The notes beneath the pieces are model-generated. The model saw only the letters and a list, made by a program, of their open reading frames with translations. It did not search any database and was not told where the DNA came from. A DNA stretch of 64,000 bases from Mesobacillus boroniphilus (GTDB taxonomy: Bacteria; Bacillota; Bacilli; Bacillales; Cytobacillaceae), in the NCBI RefSeq assembly GCF_018424685.1, contig NZ_QTKX01000001.1, forward strand, positions 2,108,001 through 2,172,000, in the 5' to 3' direction. The position numbers were made by a program, and so were the translations under genes. Numbering within the stretch: the stretch's first letter is position 1; every line of letters begins with the position of its first letter. Positions 28,334-38,180 of the stretch are shown one piece after another.

Positions 28334-28903
28334 CTAATTTCTCCTGACCGGGTTATATGGCCTTTTCGCCCTCGGTTTGCTAAGGACTTCAGCCCAAATC
28401 AATCCCTCTACCACGTTGTCCCTGTCTGGCTGGAAGTCAATTTCAGGTTCTTTTTGTTCTCTTTTTTGATTCAATCGACCCGATGAATCACCAGAAGACA
28501 TCCGGCCTTTACCTGATCTCTGTTTGTTCATCTGCTCCTCAGACTGAAGCTTTCTTTCTAGATAAACCTTCTGGATATCATTAAGGATTTCAGCACCAGT
28601 ATCCCCCTGGTCACGCTTGCCTGAATCCCGGCTTCGTTTTGCTTCCCTGCGAGGGTCATATCCAGGCTCGTAATCTTTTTCAATATCAGATCGAGGCTCA
28701 GCCCTGGCCTCTGCCGGCTGCCTCCTGGCAGGCGCAGGACCAGGCTGCCTCGCCGGTCCTGGTTGTTGCATCGGACCAGATGGCCTGGCCGGTCGGCGCT
28801 GAGGCTGCTGGCCATCTTTCTTTTTATTGAACAGACTGGAGATCACACCGATCAGAATGAACAGAGCAATTGGGTTGCTGAAAAGTTCATATAAAAGTTC
28901 CAT
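28334..28903 (-). CDS. Unknown membrane-anchored protein at the yqfB position
   Basis: I do not recognise a known family. The 189-residue protein has one N-terminal membrane helix (about residues 8-24), then a Pro/Arg/Gln-rich, probably disordered stretch (30-75, with repeated PGPA motifs), a charged helical region, and a C-terminal conserved-looking segment EGLIWAEVLSKPRAKRPY. It sits between floA and yqfC, where B. subtilis has yqfB, but is much longer than I expect for YqfB. ATG at 28903 follows AAGGGGGA. Probably cotranscribed with nfeD-floA, so a membrane-stress role is possible (inference). Confidence 0.7.
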   Translation of the reverse strand: MELLYELFSNPIALFILIGVISSLFNKKKDGQQPQRRPARPSGPMQQPGPARQPGPAPARRQPAEARAEPRSDIEKDYEPGYDPRREAKRSRDSGKRDQGDTGAEILNDIQKVYLERKLQSEEQMNKQRSGKGRMSSGDSSGRLNQKREQKEPEIDFQPDRDNVVEGLIWAEVLSKPRAKRPYNPVRRN

Positions 28904-28937
28904 CTTGAGTCCCCCTTTCTTTTACCGGGTTCTCTCA

Positions 28938-29942
28938 TCAGTTATTATTGTTATTATTGTTTTTATCTTTATTACCGTTTGTAAGCTTGCCGATGGACCC
29001 TCTCATATCGGTATCAGCTTCAATATTCTGGATGTTCATATAATCCATTACACCAATATTGCCTTCACGCAGCGCTTCCGCCATTGCCAATGGTACAGTT
29101 GCTTCGGCCTCGACGACCTTCGCTCTCATTTCCTCAACGCGCGCTTTCATTTCCTGTTCTTGAGCTACGGCCATAGCTCGACGCTCTTCGGCTTTTGCCT
29201 GGGCAATCTTCTTATCCGCTTCTGCCTGCTCTGTTTGAAGCTCGGCACCGATATTCTTGCCGATATCAACGTCTGCAATATCAATCGATAGAATTTCAAA
29301 AGCAGTCCCTGCATCCAGTCCTTTGGAAAGAACTGTTTGCGAAATCATATCCGGATTTTCCAACACTTTTTTATGGTTGTCAGAAGAACCGATAGTCGAT
29401 ACAATACCCTCACCTACACGGGCAACGATTGTCTCTTCACCAGCACCCCCGACAAGTCTGTCGATGTTTGCTCTTACGGTGATTCTTGCTTTAGCCTTTA
29501 CTTCGATTCCATCCATAGCCACACCAGCGATGAATGGTGTTTCAATTACTTTTGGATTTACACTCATTTGTACCGCTTCTAATACATCACGGCCGGCAAG
29601 GTCAATCGCTGCCGCTCTTTCGAATGAAAGCTCAATATTCGCACGGTGTGCAGCAATCAGTGCATTTACAACCCTGTCTACGTTACCTCCAGCAAGATAG
29701 TGGCTTTCAAGCTGGTTCGTTGTAACATTCAACCCCGCTTTATGCGCCTTGATCATCGGATTGATGACCCTGCTTGGGATAACCCTTCTTAACCTCATAC
29801 CAATCAGCGTGAAAATGCTGACCCTGACTCCTGCCGCTAATGCTGAAATCCATAGCATTACCGGTACGAATGTCAGCAAAACACCAAGGAAAATGATCCC
29901 GAGTGCAATTGCTACTAAAACAAATGCTGTACTTGCATCCAT
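28938..29942 (-). CDS. floA: Flotillin-like protein FloA
   Basis: Membrane scaffold of the flotillin family that organises functional membrane microdomains. The 334-residue protein has an N-terminal membrane hairpin (about 5-45), an SPFH-like domain (about 60-200), and a C-terminal coiled coil rich in Glu and Ala ([20 protein letters not shown]) ending with an Asn-rich tail. ATG at 29942 follows TAGGAGG. It follows nfeD, and the pair is the SigW-controlled yqeZ-yqfA unit of Bacillus. Confidence 0.94.
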   Translation of the reverse strand: MDASTAFVLVAIALGIIFLGVLLTFVPVMLWISALAAGVRVSIFTLIGMRLRRVIPSRVINPMIKAHKAGLNVTTNQLESHYLAGGNVDRVVNALIAAHRANIELSFERAAAIDLAGRDVLEAVQMSVNPKVIETPFIAGVAMDGIEVKAKARITVRANIDRLVGGAGEETIVARVGEGIVSTIGSSDNHKKVLENPDMISQTVLSKGLDAGTAFEILSIDIADVDIGKNIGAELQTEQAEADKKIAQAKAEERRAMAVAQEQEMKARVEEMRAKVVEAEATVPLAMAEALREGNIGVMDYMNIQNIEADTDMRGSIGKLTNGNKDKNNNNNNN

Positions 29943-30098
29943 ATGAACTGCCTCCTAAAAAATATTATTCCATGTTCTTTGAATCTTCTCTATTTTACCA
30001 AATAAACTCAAAGACCATTGGTTTTTATCTCTACTTGTTACTTTATCGATACGTCGTGGCAAGAATACCTCAATGAACAATACAATGAAAAAAACAAA

Positions 30099-31418
30099 TT
30101 AGATTTCTGTACTCTCTCTAACCACAATTCTCGAGCCTTCCGTTTTAACAATTCTAACTCTCTTGTCCTTTGCAATAAATCCACCCTCACTGACTGCATC
30201 AATGCGTTCATCGTCAACAACGATCGTTCCTGAAGGTCTGAGGGGAGTCAACGTGACCCCTTCTACCCCAATCAGTTCAAGACGGTTTTTATTGGATACA
30301 TATCCCTTTTCAGTGCTTGTTGAATCTGTCAGTATGATTCTTTTGAAAAATTTCATCTTTTTTCCAAACACCCTTATCATTAAAATAGATAAAACGATGG
30401 ACGCAGTCAAGGCGATCAGTAACGAGATTCCCATATGGACCACATTATCAGATGCCATAAAGAAACTTGCAAAGATAGCTAATAAGCCAATGGTTCCGGC
30501 AATTCCGCCTGGAATGAATAACTCAAGCAGGATCAGCCCGATACCTAGCGCGAACAAAATCAGCGTTTCAAAACCAGCTAGACCAGCAACCATATGGCCG
30601 TAGAAGAATAGGAGCAAAGCTGATAAGCCCGCAATTCCAGGTAGACCAAATCCTGGAGAGTACAACTCAAGCACCAACCCTAAGCTTCCGATAGTCATTA
30701 AAATCGGGATCACGACTGGATGCGTTATGAATCTCGCCAGCTTTTCAGCGAAAGTCTCATTCACATTCCTGATTTCTGAATTCTCATAGCCTAGCTTTTC
30801 CAATAATTCATCGAGGTTTTTAACAGTCCCCTCAGAATACCCAACTTCAAGCGCCTGCTCCGCCGTCAGGGTAAGAAGCTTACCCTTTTCTGCATTCAGA
30901 TCCGGCAGATCAATGCTCTCATCGGCCATTGCCTGGGCGTAAATCGGATCCCTTCCACTTTCAACGGCGGCTGCTTTCATAGCGGCTAACCAATAGGAAA
31001 CTGCTTTTTTATCAGCTGTATTTCCCTGCTGGTCAATAATTGCAGCAGAACCCATTGTGGATCCGGGAACCATATAAATTTCATCGGTATTAAGAGAAAT
31101 ATAGGCACCTGCGGATAATGCCCGCTTATTGACGAATGCAACTGTTTTCAAGTCAGTGCTTGTCAGCAGCTTACCGATACCGCCAGCTGCGTCAACCGCT
31201 CCACCAGGTGTATTTACATCAAAAATGATTGCTTCTGCACCTGCCTCTTCCGCCTCCTCAACCGCTCTTTCCAGGAAGGCAAGCAAGCCCTTTTCCACCG
31301 TTTCCTCAATCGGCACTACATAGACCACTTTTTGATCCGCATCTGCAGTGAAAGGATTGATCCAACTGGCCAGTGACAAGAGGATGATGATGCTCGCAAT
31401 CACTGATTTTATTTTCAA
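30099..31418 (-). CDS. nfeD: NfeD family membrane serine protease-like protein
   Basis: Long-form NfeD protein (YqeZ) that partners flotillin. The 439-residue protein has a signal peptide (1-27), an extracytoplasmic ClpP-class protease domain with FDVNTPGG near 67-74 and the nucleophile region RALSAGAYISLN near 99-110, four membrane helices (about 235-350), and a C-terminal OB-fold domain. ATG at 31418 follows GGAGGTG. A SigW promoter lies just upstream. A 156-base gap separates it from floA. Confidence 0.9.
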   Translation of the reverse strand: MKIKSVIASIIILLSLASWINPFTADADQKVVYVVPIEETVEKGLLAFLERAVEEAEEAGAEAIIFDVNTPGGAVDAAGGIGKLLTSTDLKTVAFVNKRALSAGAYISLNTDEIYMVPGSTMGSAAIIDQQGNTADKKAVSYWLAAMKAAAVESGRDPIYAQAMADESIDLPDLNAEKGKLLTLTAEQALEVGYSEGTVKNLDELLEKLGYENSEIRNVNETFAEKLARFITHPVVIPILMTIGSLGLVLELYSPGFGLPGIAGLSALLLFFYGHMVAGLAGFETLILFALGIGLILLELFIPGGIAGTIGLLAIFASFFMASDNVVHMGISLLIALTASIVLSILMIRVFGKKMKFFKRIILTDSTSTEKGYVSNKNRLELIGVEGVTLTPLRPSGTIVVDDERIDAVSEGGFIAKDKRVRIVKTEGSRIVVRESTEI

Positions 31419-31458
31419 TTCGGCACCTCCATTTTTAAAAATAAGGCCATAGTGTTAA

Positions 31459-31485
31459 TACGCATTGGTACATCAAAAGGTTTCA
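31459..31485 (-). promoter_or_regulatory. SigW promoter of nfeD-floA
   Basis: Minus-strand TGAAAC (31485-31480) and CGTA (31462-31459) separated by exactly 17 bases, a full match to the SigW pattern (TGAAAC, 16-17 bases, CGTA). The orthologous operon is SigW-dependent in B. subtilis. Confidence 0.8.
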
Positions 31486-31593
31486 TTGATTTCTTACGAT
31501 TTCAAAAAAAAGAATTCAGTCTAATTTCTTTTGAAAGTTTATGTATTTCAATGAAGCACAAGGTACTATTAGATGACACCTATTATTATACGC

Positions 31594-31624
31594 TAAAAAG
31601 GCCGCAAGAATATCCCTGCGGCCT
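31594..31624 (-). terminator. Terminator of rpsU-yqeY
   Basis: Stem GGCCGCA / TGCGGCC (31600-31623) followed by TTTTT on the minus strand. Confidence 0.85.
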
Positions 31625-31633
31625 TCGAGCTTT

Positions 31634-32080
31634 TTATGAAAGGTGTTGTTGTACAAGTTTATTAACGAGAGATCCGTCTGCTTTACCTTTTAATTTAGGC
31701 ATAATGACAGCCATTACTCTACCCATATCGGCTTTCGATGCCGCACCGGTCTCCGCGATAGCTTCTTTGACGATTGCCGTCACTTCTTCTTCGCTAAGCT
31801 GCTGTGGCATGTAAATTTCGACATGCTTTAATTCTGTTTGTATCTTTTCAACGAGGTCTTCACGACCTGCTTTTTCAAATTCCTGGAGGGAATCTTTGCG
31901 TTGCTTCACTTCACGAGAAAGTACAGTTAACTCTTCTTCTTCGGATAACTCCTGCTTGCCGAGCTTGATTGCTTCGTTTTGCAGTGATGCTTTGACCATC
32001 CGAATAGTAGTGAGTCTGTCCTTTTCTTTGTTCTTCATCGCTTGTTTCATATCATTATTTAAACGCTCGAGCAGGCTCAA
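31634..32080 (-). CDS. yqeY: GatB/YqeY domain protein
   Basis: Stand-alone YqeY domain of 148 residues, related to the C-terminal tRNA-binding part of GatB; its role is not established. The family sequence is clear: [20 protein letters not shown] at the start and [21 protein letters not shown] near the end. The start is TTG at 32080 with GAGGGTGG upstream. It follows rpsU by 17 bases, the usual pairing. Confidence 0.92.
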   Translation of the reverse strand: MSLLERLNNDMKQAMKNKEKDRLTTIRMVKASLQNEAIKLGKQELSEEEELTVLSREVKQRKDSLQEFEKAGREDLVEKIQTELKHVEIYMPQQLSEEEVTAIVKEAIAETGAASKADMGRVMAVIMPKLKGKADGSLVNKLVQQHLS

Positions 32081-32097
32081 GTTGATTCCACCCTCTC

Positions 32098-32271
32098 TTA
32101 GAACTTGCGTTTTCTAGCAGCTTCAGACTTTTTCTTACGCTTTACACTAGGTTTTTCGTAGAATTCGCGCTTTCTAGCTTCTTGGATAGTACCTGATTTA
32201 GATACAGTACGTTTGAAGCGTCGAAGAGCATCTTCAAGCGATTCGTTTTTACGAACGACAGTTTTAGACAT
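32098..32271 (-). CDS. rpsU: 30S ribosomal protein S21
   Basis: Small basic ribosomal protein of 57 residues located near the anti-Shine-Dalgarno end of 16S rRNA. Starts [19 protein letters not shown] and ends in an Arg/Lys-rich tail (SEAARKRKF), matching S21 exactly in length. ATG at 32271 follows GGAGGGAGGG. Upstream TTGACC (32366-32361) with TA-rich sequence is a probable promoter, but the spacing is ambiguous (16 or 19). Confidence 0.96.
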   Translation of the reverse strand: MSKTVVRKNESLEDALRRFKRTVSKSGTIQEARKREFYEKPSVKRKKKSEAARKRKF

Positions 32272-32482
32272 TCTCTTTCCCTCCCTCCGAGCACAACACA
32301 CTAACACCAAAACACATGGGAAACCATGTACCTTGCAATTATAATATAACACTGGCATGAGGTCAACTGTAATTAGCCCTTGTTTTTACATTATGTATTT
32401 TTGCAGGATAACATACAGACTACAAATTTTATTAGCATGTCCTGCCCTCCTTTTCATACATTTAAATGGGAGGGGGAGTCCA

Positions 32483-33403
32483 ATGGTCTATCTATTATTT
32501 TTCCTATTATTCCTTGCCGTCTTCATCGGTGGCATGACATTGCTTCGAAAAGGCTTGTTTGAGCTATCCGCAAGCAGAATGAAGAACTGGCTGACGGTCA
32601 TGACTGATACACCCCTAAAAGGATTGATTGCCGGGACCATAGCGACAGCACTTTTACACAGCAGTTCCGCTGTCATGGTCATCACGATTGGATTGATCTC
32701 TGCCGGCCTGCTGAAATTCTCGCAATCAATCGGTATCATCCTTGGATCGAATATAGGGACAACCTTCACGCTAGAAATCATTACTTTCAACATCGATGCA
32801 TTTATCGTGCCCTTTGCTGTTATTGGTGCGATTTTAATGGTATCGCGAAATAAAACATGGCAGAACATCGGTGCAATTTCTTTTGGGATTGCTGCTGTTT
32901 TTGCTGCAATGCGGGGCTTCACATTCCTCGCTGACCCTGTTACCAGCTTGCCAATTGTGGAACTTGCGCTAGCCAACCTGAACAACAGCCATTTGGTCAG
33001 CATTATATCTGGCACTGTTGTAACGGCTATGATCCAGTCAAGTACTGCGATGACCGGAATCATAATGGGCTTTCTGTCTGAAGGTACATTAAGCATGGAT
33101 TCCGCTATTGCTGCGATGCTTGGTGCCAATATAGGCACTTGTATTACCGCCATGCTAGCGTCCATTGGCGCAGGCAAAGAAGCAAGGCTTACTGCATTTG
33201 CGCACGTATGGCTGAATATCGCTGGCGCAGCAGTCTTCTATCTTTTCATCGACCAGATAGCTGCACTTGCTCCGATGTCTGCCACAAGACCGGAAGTCCA
33301 GCTGGCACATGTCAGTGTCATTTACAACATAGTCGCTTCATTGCTCGTTCTTCCAGTTGCCGAGAAATTCGGCAAGATGATTGAATTCATTCATGGAAAG
33401 TAA
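32483..33403 (+). CDS. yqeW: Na/Pi cotransporter family protein YqeW
   Basis: Integral membrane protein of the sodium/phosphate cotransporter (PNaS) family. The 306 residues contain the two inverted QSS-type repeats of the family: HSSSAVMVITIGLISAG with GSNIGTTFT (about 60-100), and QSSTAMTGIIMGFLSEG with GANIGTCITA (about 185-230). It lacks the C-terminal PhoU domain of larger relatives. ATG 32483 follows GGGAGGGGGAG. It is divergent from rpsU, as in B. subtilis. Substrate not shown. Confidence 0.88.
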   Translation: MVYLLFFLLFLAVFIGGMTLLRKGLFELSASRMKNWLTVMTDTPLKGLIAGTIATALLHSSSAVMVITIGLISAGLLKFSQSIGIILGSNIGTTFTLEIITFNIDAFIVPFAVIGAILMVSRNKTWQNIGAISFGIAAVFAAMRGFTFLADPVTSLPIVELALANLNNSHLVSIISGTVVTAMIQSSTAMTGIIMGFLSEGTLSMDSAIAAMLGANIGTCITAMLASIGAGKEARLTAFAHVWLNIAGAAVFYLFIDQIAALAPMSATRPEVQLAHVSVIYNIVASLLVLPVAEKFGKMIEFIHGK

Positions 33404-33426
33404 GAACGTTATTAAGGTTGAAAATC

Positions 33427-33475
33427 ACATTTGGACGAAAAAAAACGGAAATGTGGTCGATTTATTTTATTTTTC
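33427..33475 (+). terminator. Weak terminator-like hairpin after yqeW
   Basis: CACATTT and AAATGTG flank a 16-base A-rich loop and are followed by a T-rich tail. Weak, but the only candidate after yqeW. Confidence 0.35.
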
Positions 33476-33547
33476 GTTGATATATTCTAAACTGTGCTCG
33501 ATATCTCCTAAAATAAGGACGCTACCTAACTAAATCGGACCTTAGAT

Positions 33548-33581
33548 CCAAAAAAAGAGCTGGCAAAATGCCAGCTCTTTA
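33548..33581 (-). terminator. Terminator of rsmE-mtaB
   Basis: Stem AAAGAGCTGGCA / TGCCAGCTCTTT (33554-33580), followed by seven Ts on the minus strand. Confidence 0.9.
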
Positions 33582-33590
33582 GTCATTCAA

Positions 33591-34943
33591 CTACATAACA
33601 GCTTGTTCAGCTACTGTTTCATCTTCCAGTACGCGGACAAATTGTCCTTCGTTGTAAGGATAGCCTGCTTTTGCAATCTTGACCTTCACGATTTTGCCAA
33701 TCATATCTTCTGTAGCAGGGAATACAACTTTCAAATAGTTGTCTGTATAGCCTACATAAAGTTCGCTTTCTGGATCTTCCTTGTAGATCTCTTCAGGAAT
33801 CACTTCGAGCACTTCATTTTCAAACTGGGAAGCATATTCCTTTGCAAGCTGGTTGGAAAGCTCAATCAATCGGTGAACGCGCTCGTTCTTCACTTCTTCG
33901 TCAACCTGGTCTTCCATTCTTGCAGCAGGCGTACCTGTCCGTTTTGAATAAGGGAAGACGTGCAGCTCTGAGAATTGGTGCTTCTTGATGAAATTATAGG
34001 TTTCCATGAACTCTTCTTCCGTTTCACCCGGGAAACCGACAATGATATCTGAAGTAACTGCCAATCCTGGCAATACTTCCTTAAGTCGGTCAAGACGCTC
34101 ACCGAAAAATTCCATTGTGTATTTACGGCGCATACGCTTCAACACTGTGTCAGAACCTGATTGGAGCGGGATGTGCAGGTGACGCACAATAATATTGGAT
34201 TGATCAATTACCTCAATCACTTCATCTGTAATCTGACTAGCCTCAATAGAAGAAATACGCAGGCGCTTTATGCCTTTAACTTGCGCTTCGAGATCACGAA
34301 GCAACGCAGCAAGGTTGTAGTCTTTCATGTCCTCACCGTAGCCGCCTGTATGGATGCCTGTCAGGACAATTTCCTTATAACCTGCATCGACAAGCTGCTG
34401 TGCCTGGCGGATGACTTCCTGTGGATCACGGGATCTCATCAAACCGCGTGCCCAGGGAATGATACAGAAAGTACAAAAGTTATTGCAGCCTTCCTGGATC
34501 TTTAATGAAGCCCTTGTCCTATCCGTAAACGCAGGTACGTCAAGCTCTTCATATACACGGTTCTTCATGATATTGCCAACCGCATTTATTGGCTGGCGCT
34601 CTTGCTTGTACTGTTCGATATAGTCGAGCATTTTCACGCGGTCCTGTGTTCCGACAACGATATCAACGCCAGGGATCGCCATGATTTCTGCTGGCGATGT
34701 TTGGGCGTAGCAGCCGGTAACACAAATAACAGCGTCCGGATTCTTGCGGACAGCTCGGCGGATGACCTGGCGGCTCTTCTTGTCCCCAGTATTCGTGACC
34801 GTACAGGTGTTGATGACATAAACATCTGAAGTAGACTCAAACTCTACTCTCTCGTATCCTTGTTCCTTAAATAACTGCCAGATGGCTTCTGTTTCGTAAT
34901 GGTTAACCTTGCAACCTAATGTATGAAAAGCAACTGTAGGCAT
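33591..34943 (-). CDS. mtaB: tRNA t6A37 methylthiotransferase MtaB
   Basis: Radical-SAM enzyme that adds a methylthio group to t6A37 in tRNAs reading ANN codons. The 450-residue protein has three N-terminal cluster cysteines (HTLGCKVN, INTCTVTN, VTGCYAQ), the radical-SAM triad CNNFCTFC near 150-157, and a C-terminal TRAM domain. I start at ATG 34943, 8 bases after GAGG; the in-frame GTG at 34952 would be within the ribosome site. It follows rsmE closely and is ended by a strong terminator. Confidence 0.94.
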   Translation of the reverse strand: MPTVAFHTLGCKVNHYETEAIWQLFKEQGYERVEFESTSDVYVINTCTVTNTGDKKSRQVIRRAVRKNPDAVICVTGCYAQTSPAEIMAIPGVDIVVGTQDRVKMLDYIEQYKQERQPINAVGNIMKNRVYEELDVPAFTDRTRASLKIQEGCNNFCTFCIIPWARGLMRSRDPQEVIRQAQQLVDAGYKEIVLTGIHTGGYGEDMKDYNLAALLRDLEAQVKGIKRLRISSIEASQITDEVIEVIDQSNIIVRHLHIPLQSGSDTVLKRMRRKYTMEFFGERLDRLKEVLPGLAVTSDIIVGFPGETEEEFMETYNFIKKHQFSELHVFPYSKRTGTPAARMEDQVDEEVKNERVHRLIELSNQLAKEYASQFENEVLEVIPEEIYKEDPESELYVGYTDNYLKVVFPATEDMIGKIVKVKIAKAGYPYNEGQFVRVLEDETVAEQAVM

Positions 34944-34948
34944 TATCT

Positions 34949-35698
34949 TCACCTCAATAATTCAAAATGATAAGAAACAGCAGACAAAGCATAAAGCGGT
35001 GCTGTTTCTGTACGCAAGATGCGCGGCCCGAGACCACATGCTAAAAATCCATTCTTATTTAAAAGGCCGACTTCCTCGGAGGTCAATCCTCCCTCTGGAC
35101 CAAATACAATCAGGAGGCTGTCGCCTTTTCCCAATTTCGCGAGAGTAGAAGAAAGGACAGAAGCTTCTCCCTCTTTCGCTTCTTCCTCATAAGCAACTAG
35201 CTTATAAGTATACTCATCGCTCGCTTTGACCAATTCTTTAAAACTAATCGGCTCTTTCACTTCTGGAACATATGTGCGATGGGACTGCTCAGCAGCTTCC
35301 TTGGCAATCTTCTGCCAGCGTTCAACCTTTTTGGCAGCTTTCTTGCCGTCCCATTTAACGATCGAGCGGGATGCGGTAAAGGGGACAAATTCATAGGCAC
35401 CGAGTTCAGTACCTTTCTGGATAATCAATTCGAGCTTATCCCCTTTGGGCAGACCGCTCGCAATCACGACATGGACCGGAAGCTCCGTAGTCCCTTCCTC
35501 CCATTTTACAACGTTTGCCACAACGATTTCATCGGTAATTTCTGCAATCTGGCAAACCGCACTTTTTCCCGTTGAAGTGACACAGATGATTTCGTCCCCA
35601 GCCTTCATCCTCATAACACGTACAATGTGATGATAATCATCGCCGCTAATATTGAACTGCTCCATATTCCCTTGTACATCAATAAAATACCGCTGCAC
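34949..35698 (-). CDS. rsmE: 16S rRNA (uracil-1498-N3)-methyltransferase
   Basis: SPOUT-class methyltransferase that methylates U1498 of 16S rRNA. The 249 residues start MQRYFIDVQG, have the HHIVRVMRM PUA-like N-terminus, and the knot motifs FGPEGGLTSEEV near 200-211 and LGPRILRTETA near 224-234. The start is GTG at 35698 (a second GTG sits directly before it), with only a weak GCGGGTG site. The dispersed element ending near 35715 lies directly upstream, which may have changed the leader. Cotranscribed with mtaB. Confidence 0.93.
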   Translation of the reverse strand: MQRYFIDVQGNMEQFNISGDDYHHIVRVMRMKAGDEIICVTSTGKSAVCQIAEITDEIVVANVVKWEEGTTELPVHVVIASGLPKGDKLELIIQKGTELGAYEFVPFTASRSIVKWDGKKAAKKVERWQKIAKEAAEQSHRTYVPEVKEPISFKELVKASDEYTYKLVAYEEEAKEGEASVLSSTLAKLGKGDSLLIVFGPEGGLTSEEVGLLNKNGFLACGLGPRILRTETAPLYALSAVSYHFELLR

Positions 35699-35714
35699 CA
35701 CAGCACCCGCTTTC

Positions 35715-35836
35715 TGAAAAGCGCAAGCGCCTTGGTCATCCCCGACAAGCGCTGGAGGGCCGACCGATGAAGTCGTTTTTTGACTTCATTGGGCGGACCG
35801 AAGCGTCTCGAGGGGATAGGCGCTGGAGCTAGACAT
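35715..35836. repeat. Dispersed palindromic element (type 1), single copy
   Basis: About 120 bases, 54-base-insert-free, closely matching the first copy at 24902-25022: begins GAAAAGCGCAAGCGCC, central hairpin GATGAAGTC / GACTTCATT, and ends GGCGCTGGAGCTAGACA. It sits between the prmA terminator and the rsmE start. Confidence 0.9.
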
Positions 35837-35867
35837 TTCTCAGATTTAAGACATATGATTTAAAAAG

Positions 35868-35903
35868 AACAGAAAAAAGGGGTTAAGCTGTACCCCTTTT
35901 TCC
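35868..35903 (-). terminator. Terminator after prmA
   Basis: Stem AAAAAGGGGT / ACCCCTTTTT (35874-35901) with a T-run on the minus strand. Confidence 0.85.
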
Positions 35904-35906
35904 ACA

Positions 35907-36845
35907 TTATTTCTTTTTGCCGATCATCGCAACCCAGTCTTCCATAGAAATTATCTCTTCTATTCCGAAACCTGCGTTGATCATTGCATCCTTAACTACT
36001 TCTTTCTTCTGCTGGATGATACCAGACGTAATGAAATACCCGCCATTCTTTACGACCTTGCCTGCATCATCAGCAAAACGCAAGATTACTTCCGCCAGGA
36101 TATTCGCAACTACAATATCCGCTCCTTCTTCTACACCATCCAGAAGGTTGTTTTGTGAGATGGTAGCGACATCGTGAACCTTGTTCAGCTTGAGATTTAG
36201 TTTCGCAACCTGCACTGCTACATCATCCAGGTCCATCGCTTCCACTTTTCCTGCTCCCAGCTTTGCCGCTGCAATACTGAGAACACCTGAACCCGTCCCA
36301 ACATCCACGACGCGGTCACCAGTCTGAACAGTTCTTTCCAGCGCTTGGATACACATTACAGTAGTAGGGTGTGTTCCTGTGCCGAATGCCATACCCGGGT
36401 CAAGCTCAATAATCAATTCATCCGTGTTGACTGGAGTGTAATCCTCCCACGTTGGCACGATCGTGAATTTCTCGGAAATTTTCACAGGGTTGTAGTATTT
36501 CTTCCAGGCAGTTGCCCACTCTTCCTCATTCACTTCACTGATTGATACTTTATTCAATCCGATATCAATATTGTAGATAATCAGGTTATTGATTGCTTCT
36601 TTAATCTCATCGACCGTTTCTCCAAGGAAACTATTTACCGGTAGATAAGCTTTTACAATGACTCCTTCTTCCGGATAATCGTCTGGATTAAGTTGGTATA
36701 TTTCTCCGAACTGGTCCTCTCTGTCCTTCTCAAGCTCCAGCGGATCTTCAATAACAACTCCGCTCGCGCCTGCTTCGTGCAGGATATTGGAAATCGGCTC
36801 AACCGCTTCATTTGTAGTTAAAATGCTGATTTCAGACCATTTCAT
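35907..36845 (-). CDS. prmA: Ribosomal protein L11 methyltransferase
   Basis: SAM-dependent enzyme that trimethylates ribosomal protein L11. The 312-residue protein has an N-terminal substrate-binding domain (1-100) and a Rossmann methyltransferase domain with [20 protein letters not shown] near 176-195 and [12 protein letters not shown] near 241-252. Length is typical. ATG at 36845, 19 bases after dnaJ, so it is the distal gene of the dnaK operon, as in Bacillus. Confidence 0.95.
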   Translation of the reverse strand: MKWSEISILTTNEAVEPISNILHEAGASGVVIEDPLELEKDREDQFGEIYQLNPDDYPEEGVIVKAYLPVNSFLGETVDEIKEAINNLIIYNIDIGLNKVSISEVNEEEWATAWKKYYNPVKISEKFTIVPTWEDYTPVNTDELIIELDPGMAFGTGTHPTTVMCIQALERTVQTGDRVVDVGTGSGVLSIAAAKLGAGKVEAMDLDDVAVQVAKLNLKLNKVHDVATISQNNLLDGVEEGADIVVANILAEVILRFADDAGKVVKNGGYFITSGIIQQKKEVVKDAMINAGFGIEEIISMEDWVAMIGKKK

Positions 36846-36864
36846 TTATACCAACTCCATTCGA

Positions 36865-37989
36865 TTAATCACCTTTAAAGGCACGTTTTACTTTTGAAAA
36901 AAAGCTTTCCTCCTGCTCTCCAAGAGGAGATTGCCCGCTTACTTCTGCAAACTCACGCAGCAGCTGCTTTTGTTTTTCAGACAGCTTTGTTGGGGTTACA
37001 ATCTTTACAATGACATGCTGGTCCCCTGTACCATAACCGCGGACATTCGGAACACCTTTGCCCTTCAAGCGGAATTTTGTACCCGTCTGTGTTCCAGCAG
37101 GAACTTTTAATTTTACTTTACCATGCAGTGTAGGGACTTCGACTTCATCACCTAGAGCTGCCTGGACAAATGTAATTGGCATTTCACAATAAATATCATC
37201 GCCGTCACGCTCAAAGAATTCATGCGACCTAATGTGGAAGACAATGTAAAGGTCACCTGAAGGGCCGCCATTGATACCGGCTTCTCCTTTTCCTGCTACT
37301 CTCAGCTGCTGGCCATCATCGACACCTGCTGGGATTTTAACATGAATCTTGTTCCTTCTGGTAACCTTCCCTGCTCCGGAACATGTTGTACATCTTTCTT
37401 TGATTTCCTTACCTGTTCCATTACAGTAATGACACACCCGGCGATTGACAATACGTCCAAAAGGTGTATTTTGTTCTACACTGATTTGCCCGCTGCCATG
37501 ACAGTGTTTACATGTATCAACTTTAGTACCTGGTTTTGCTCCAGTTCCATCACATGTATCACATTCTTCTTCACGAGGAATTTCGATATCTGTTTCCTTG
37601 CCAAATACAGCTTCCTCGAATTTCAGGGTCATCGTATACTGAAGGTCGGCACCCTGTCTTGGCGCATTTGGATCACGGCGTCTGCCGCCCCCGCCTCCGA
37701 AGAAGGAGTTGAAAATGTCTTCAAAACCGCCGAAGCCGCCGCCGAAATCGCCGCCGCCAAAGCCCTGGTTAGGGTCGACATGGCCAAACTGGTCATAATG
37801 AGAGCGCTTTTGATCGTCACTCAATACCTCATACGCTTCTTTTACTTCTTTGAACTTTTCATCTGCTCCCGGATCTTTGTTGATGTCCGGATGGAATTGT
37901 TTAGAAAGCTTGCGGTAGGCTTTCTTTATTTCATCCTTCGAAGCCGAATTACTGACTCCGAGGACTTCATAGTAATCCCGTTTGCTCAT
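36865..37989 (-). CDS. dnaJ: Chaperone DnaJ
   Basis: Hsp40 co-chaperone that delivers clients to DnaK and stimulates its ATPase. The 374-residue protein has a J domain with HPD near 34-36, a Gly/Phe-rich linker (75-105), four zinc-binding CXXCXGXG repeats ([32 protein letters not shown], about 146-210), and two C-terminal client domains. ATG at 37989 with GGGAGTGG upstream. The gap to dnaK holds the dnaK terminator and a remnant of a dispersed element. Confidence 0.97.
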   Translation of the reverse strand: MSKRDYYEVLGVSNSASKDEIKKAYRKLSKQFHPDINKDPGADEKFKEVKEAYEVLSDDQKRSHYDQFGHVDPNQGFGGGDFGGGFGGFEDIFNSFFGGGGGRRRDPNAPRQGADLQYTMTLKFEEAVFGKETDIEIPREEECDTCDGTGAKPGTKVDTCKHCHGSGQISVEQNTPFGRIVNRRVCHYCNGTGKEIKERCTTCSGAGKVTRRNKIHVKIPAGVDDGQQLRVAGKGEAGINGGPSGDLYIVFHIRSHEFFERDGDDIYCEMPITFVQAALGDEVEVPTLHGKVKLKVPAGTQTGTKFRLKGKGVPNVRGYGTGDQHVIVKIVTPTKLSEKQKQLLREFAEVSGQSPLGEQEESFFSKVKRAFKGD

Positions 37990-38121
37990 GATTACCACTC
38001 CCGAATCTTTTCACATAAAGATAATTCTAACATTCCCGTACATTCATACGCAATATTTAAAATATCTGATATGCAGTATTTTGTCTCTCTTTTTTATTCA
38101 TTGGCTATGATTAATTAGTCT

Positions 38122-38152
38122 GTTGATTTACGCTCCAGGCGCTTCAATCAAC
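38122..38152. repeat. Internally deleted remnant of the type 2 element
   Basis: 31 bases, GTTGATTTACGCTCCAGGCG, then CTTCAATCAAC, joining the left end (24 bases) and the right end (CAATCAAC) of the element seen in full at 56181-56432. It sits between the dnaK terminator and dnaJ. Confidence 0.75.
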
Positions 38153-38180
38153 AGGTTTTGTACATTTAGTGTTTGACATT

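Noticed and set aside
28310..28340. Terminator after the yqfB-position gene (GGCAGAG / CTCTGCC)
   Set aside because: Short stem, 1-3-base loop and no T-tract on the minus strand.
32310..32330. Autoregulatory hairpin in the rpsU leader (ACATGG / CCATGT)
   Set aside because: Only six pairs and no known S21-binding leader motif; too weak to call.
32488..33177. A 229-codon open frame on the minus strand opposite yqeW
   Set aside because: Antisense to a membrane transporter; hydrophobic codons mirrored on the other strand commonly give such frames. No start site or homology features.
37342..38118. A 258-codon open frame on the plus strand opposite dnaJ
   Set aside because: It is antisense to a certain gene, has no ribosome site or family features, and reads as low-complexity Phe/Cys-rich sequence caused by the G/F and Cys repeats of dnaJ.
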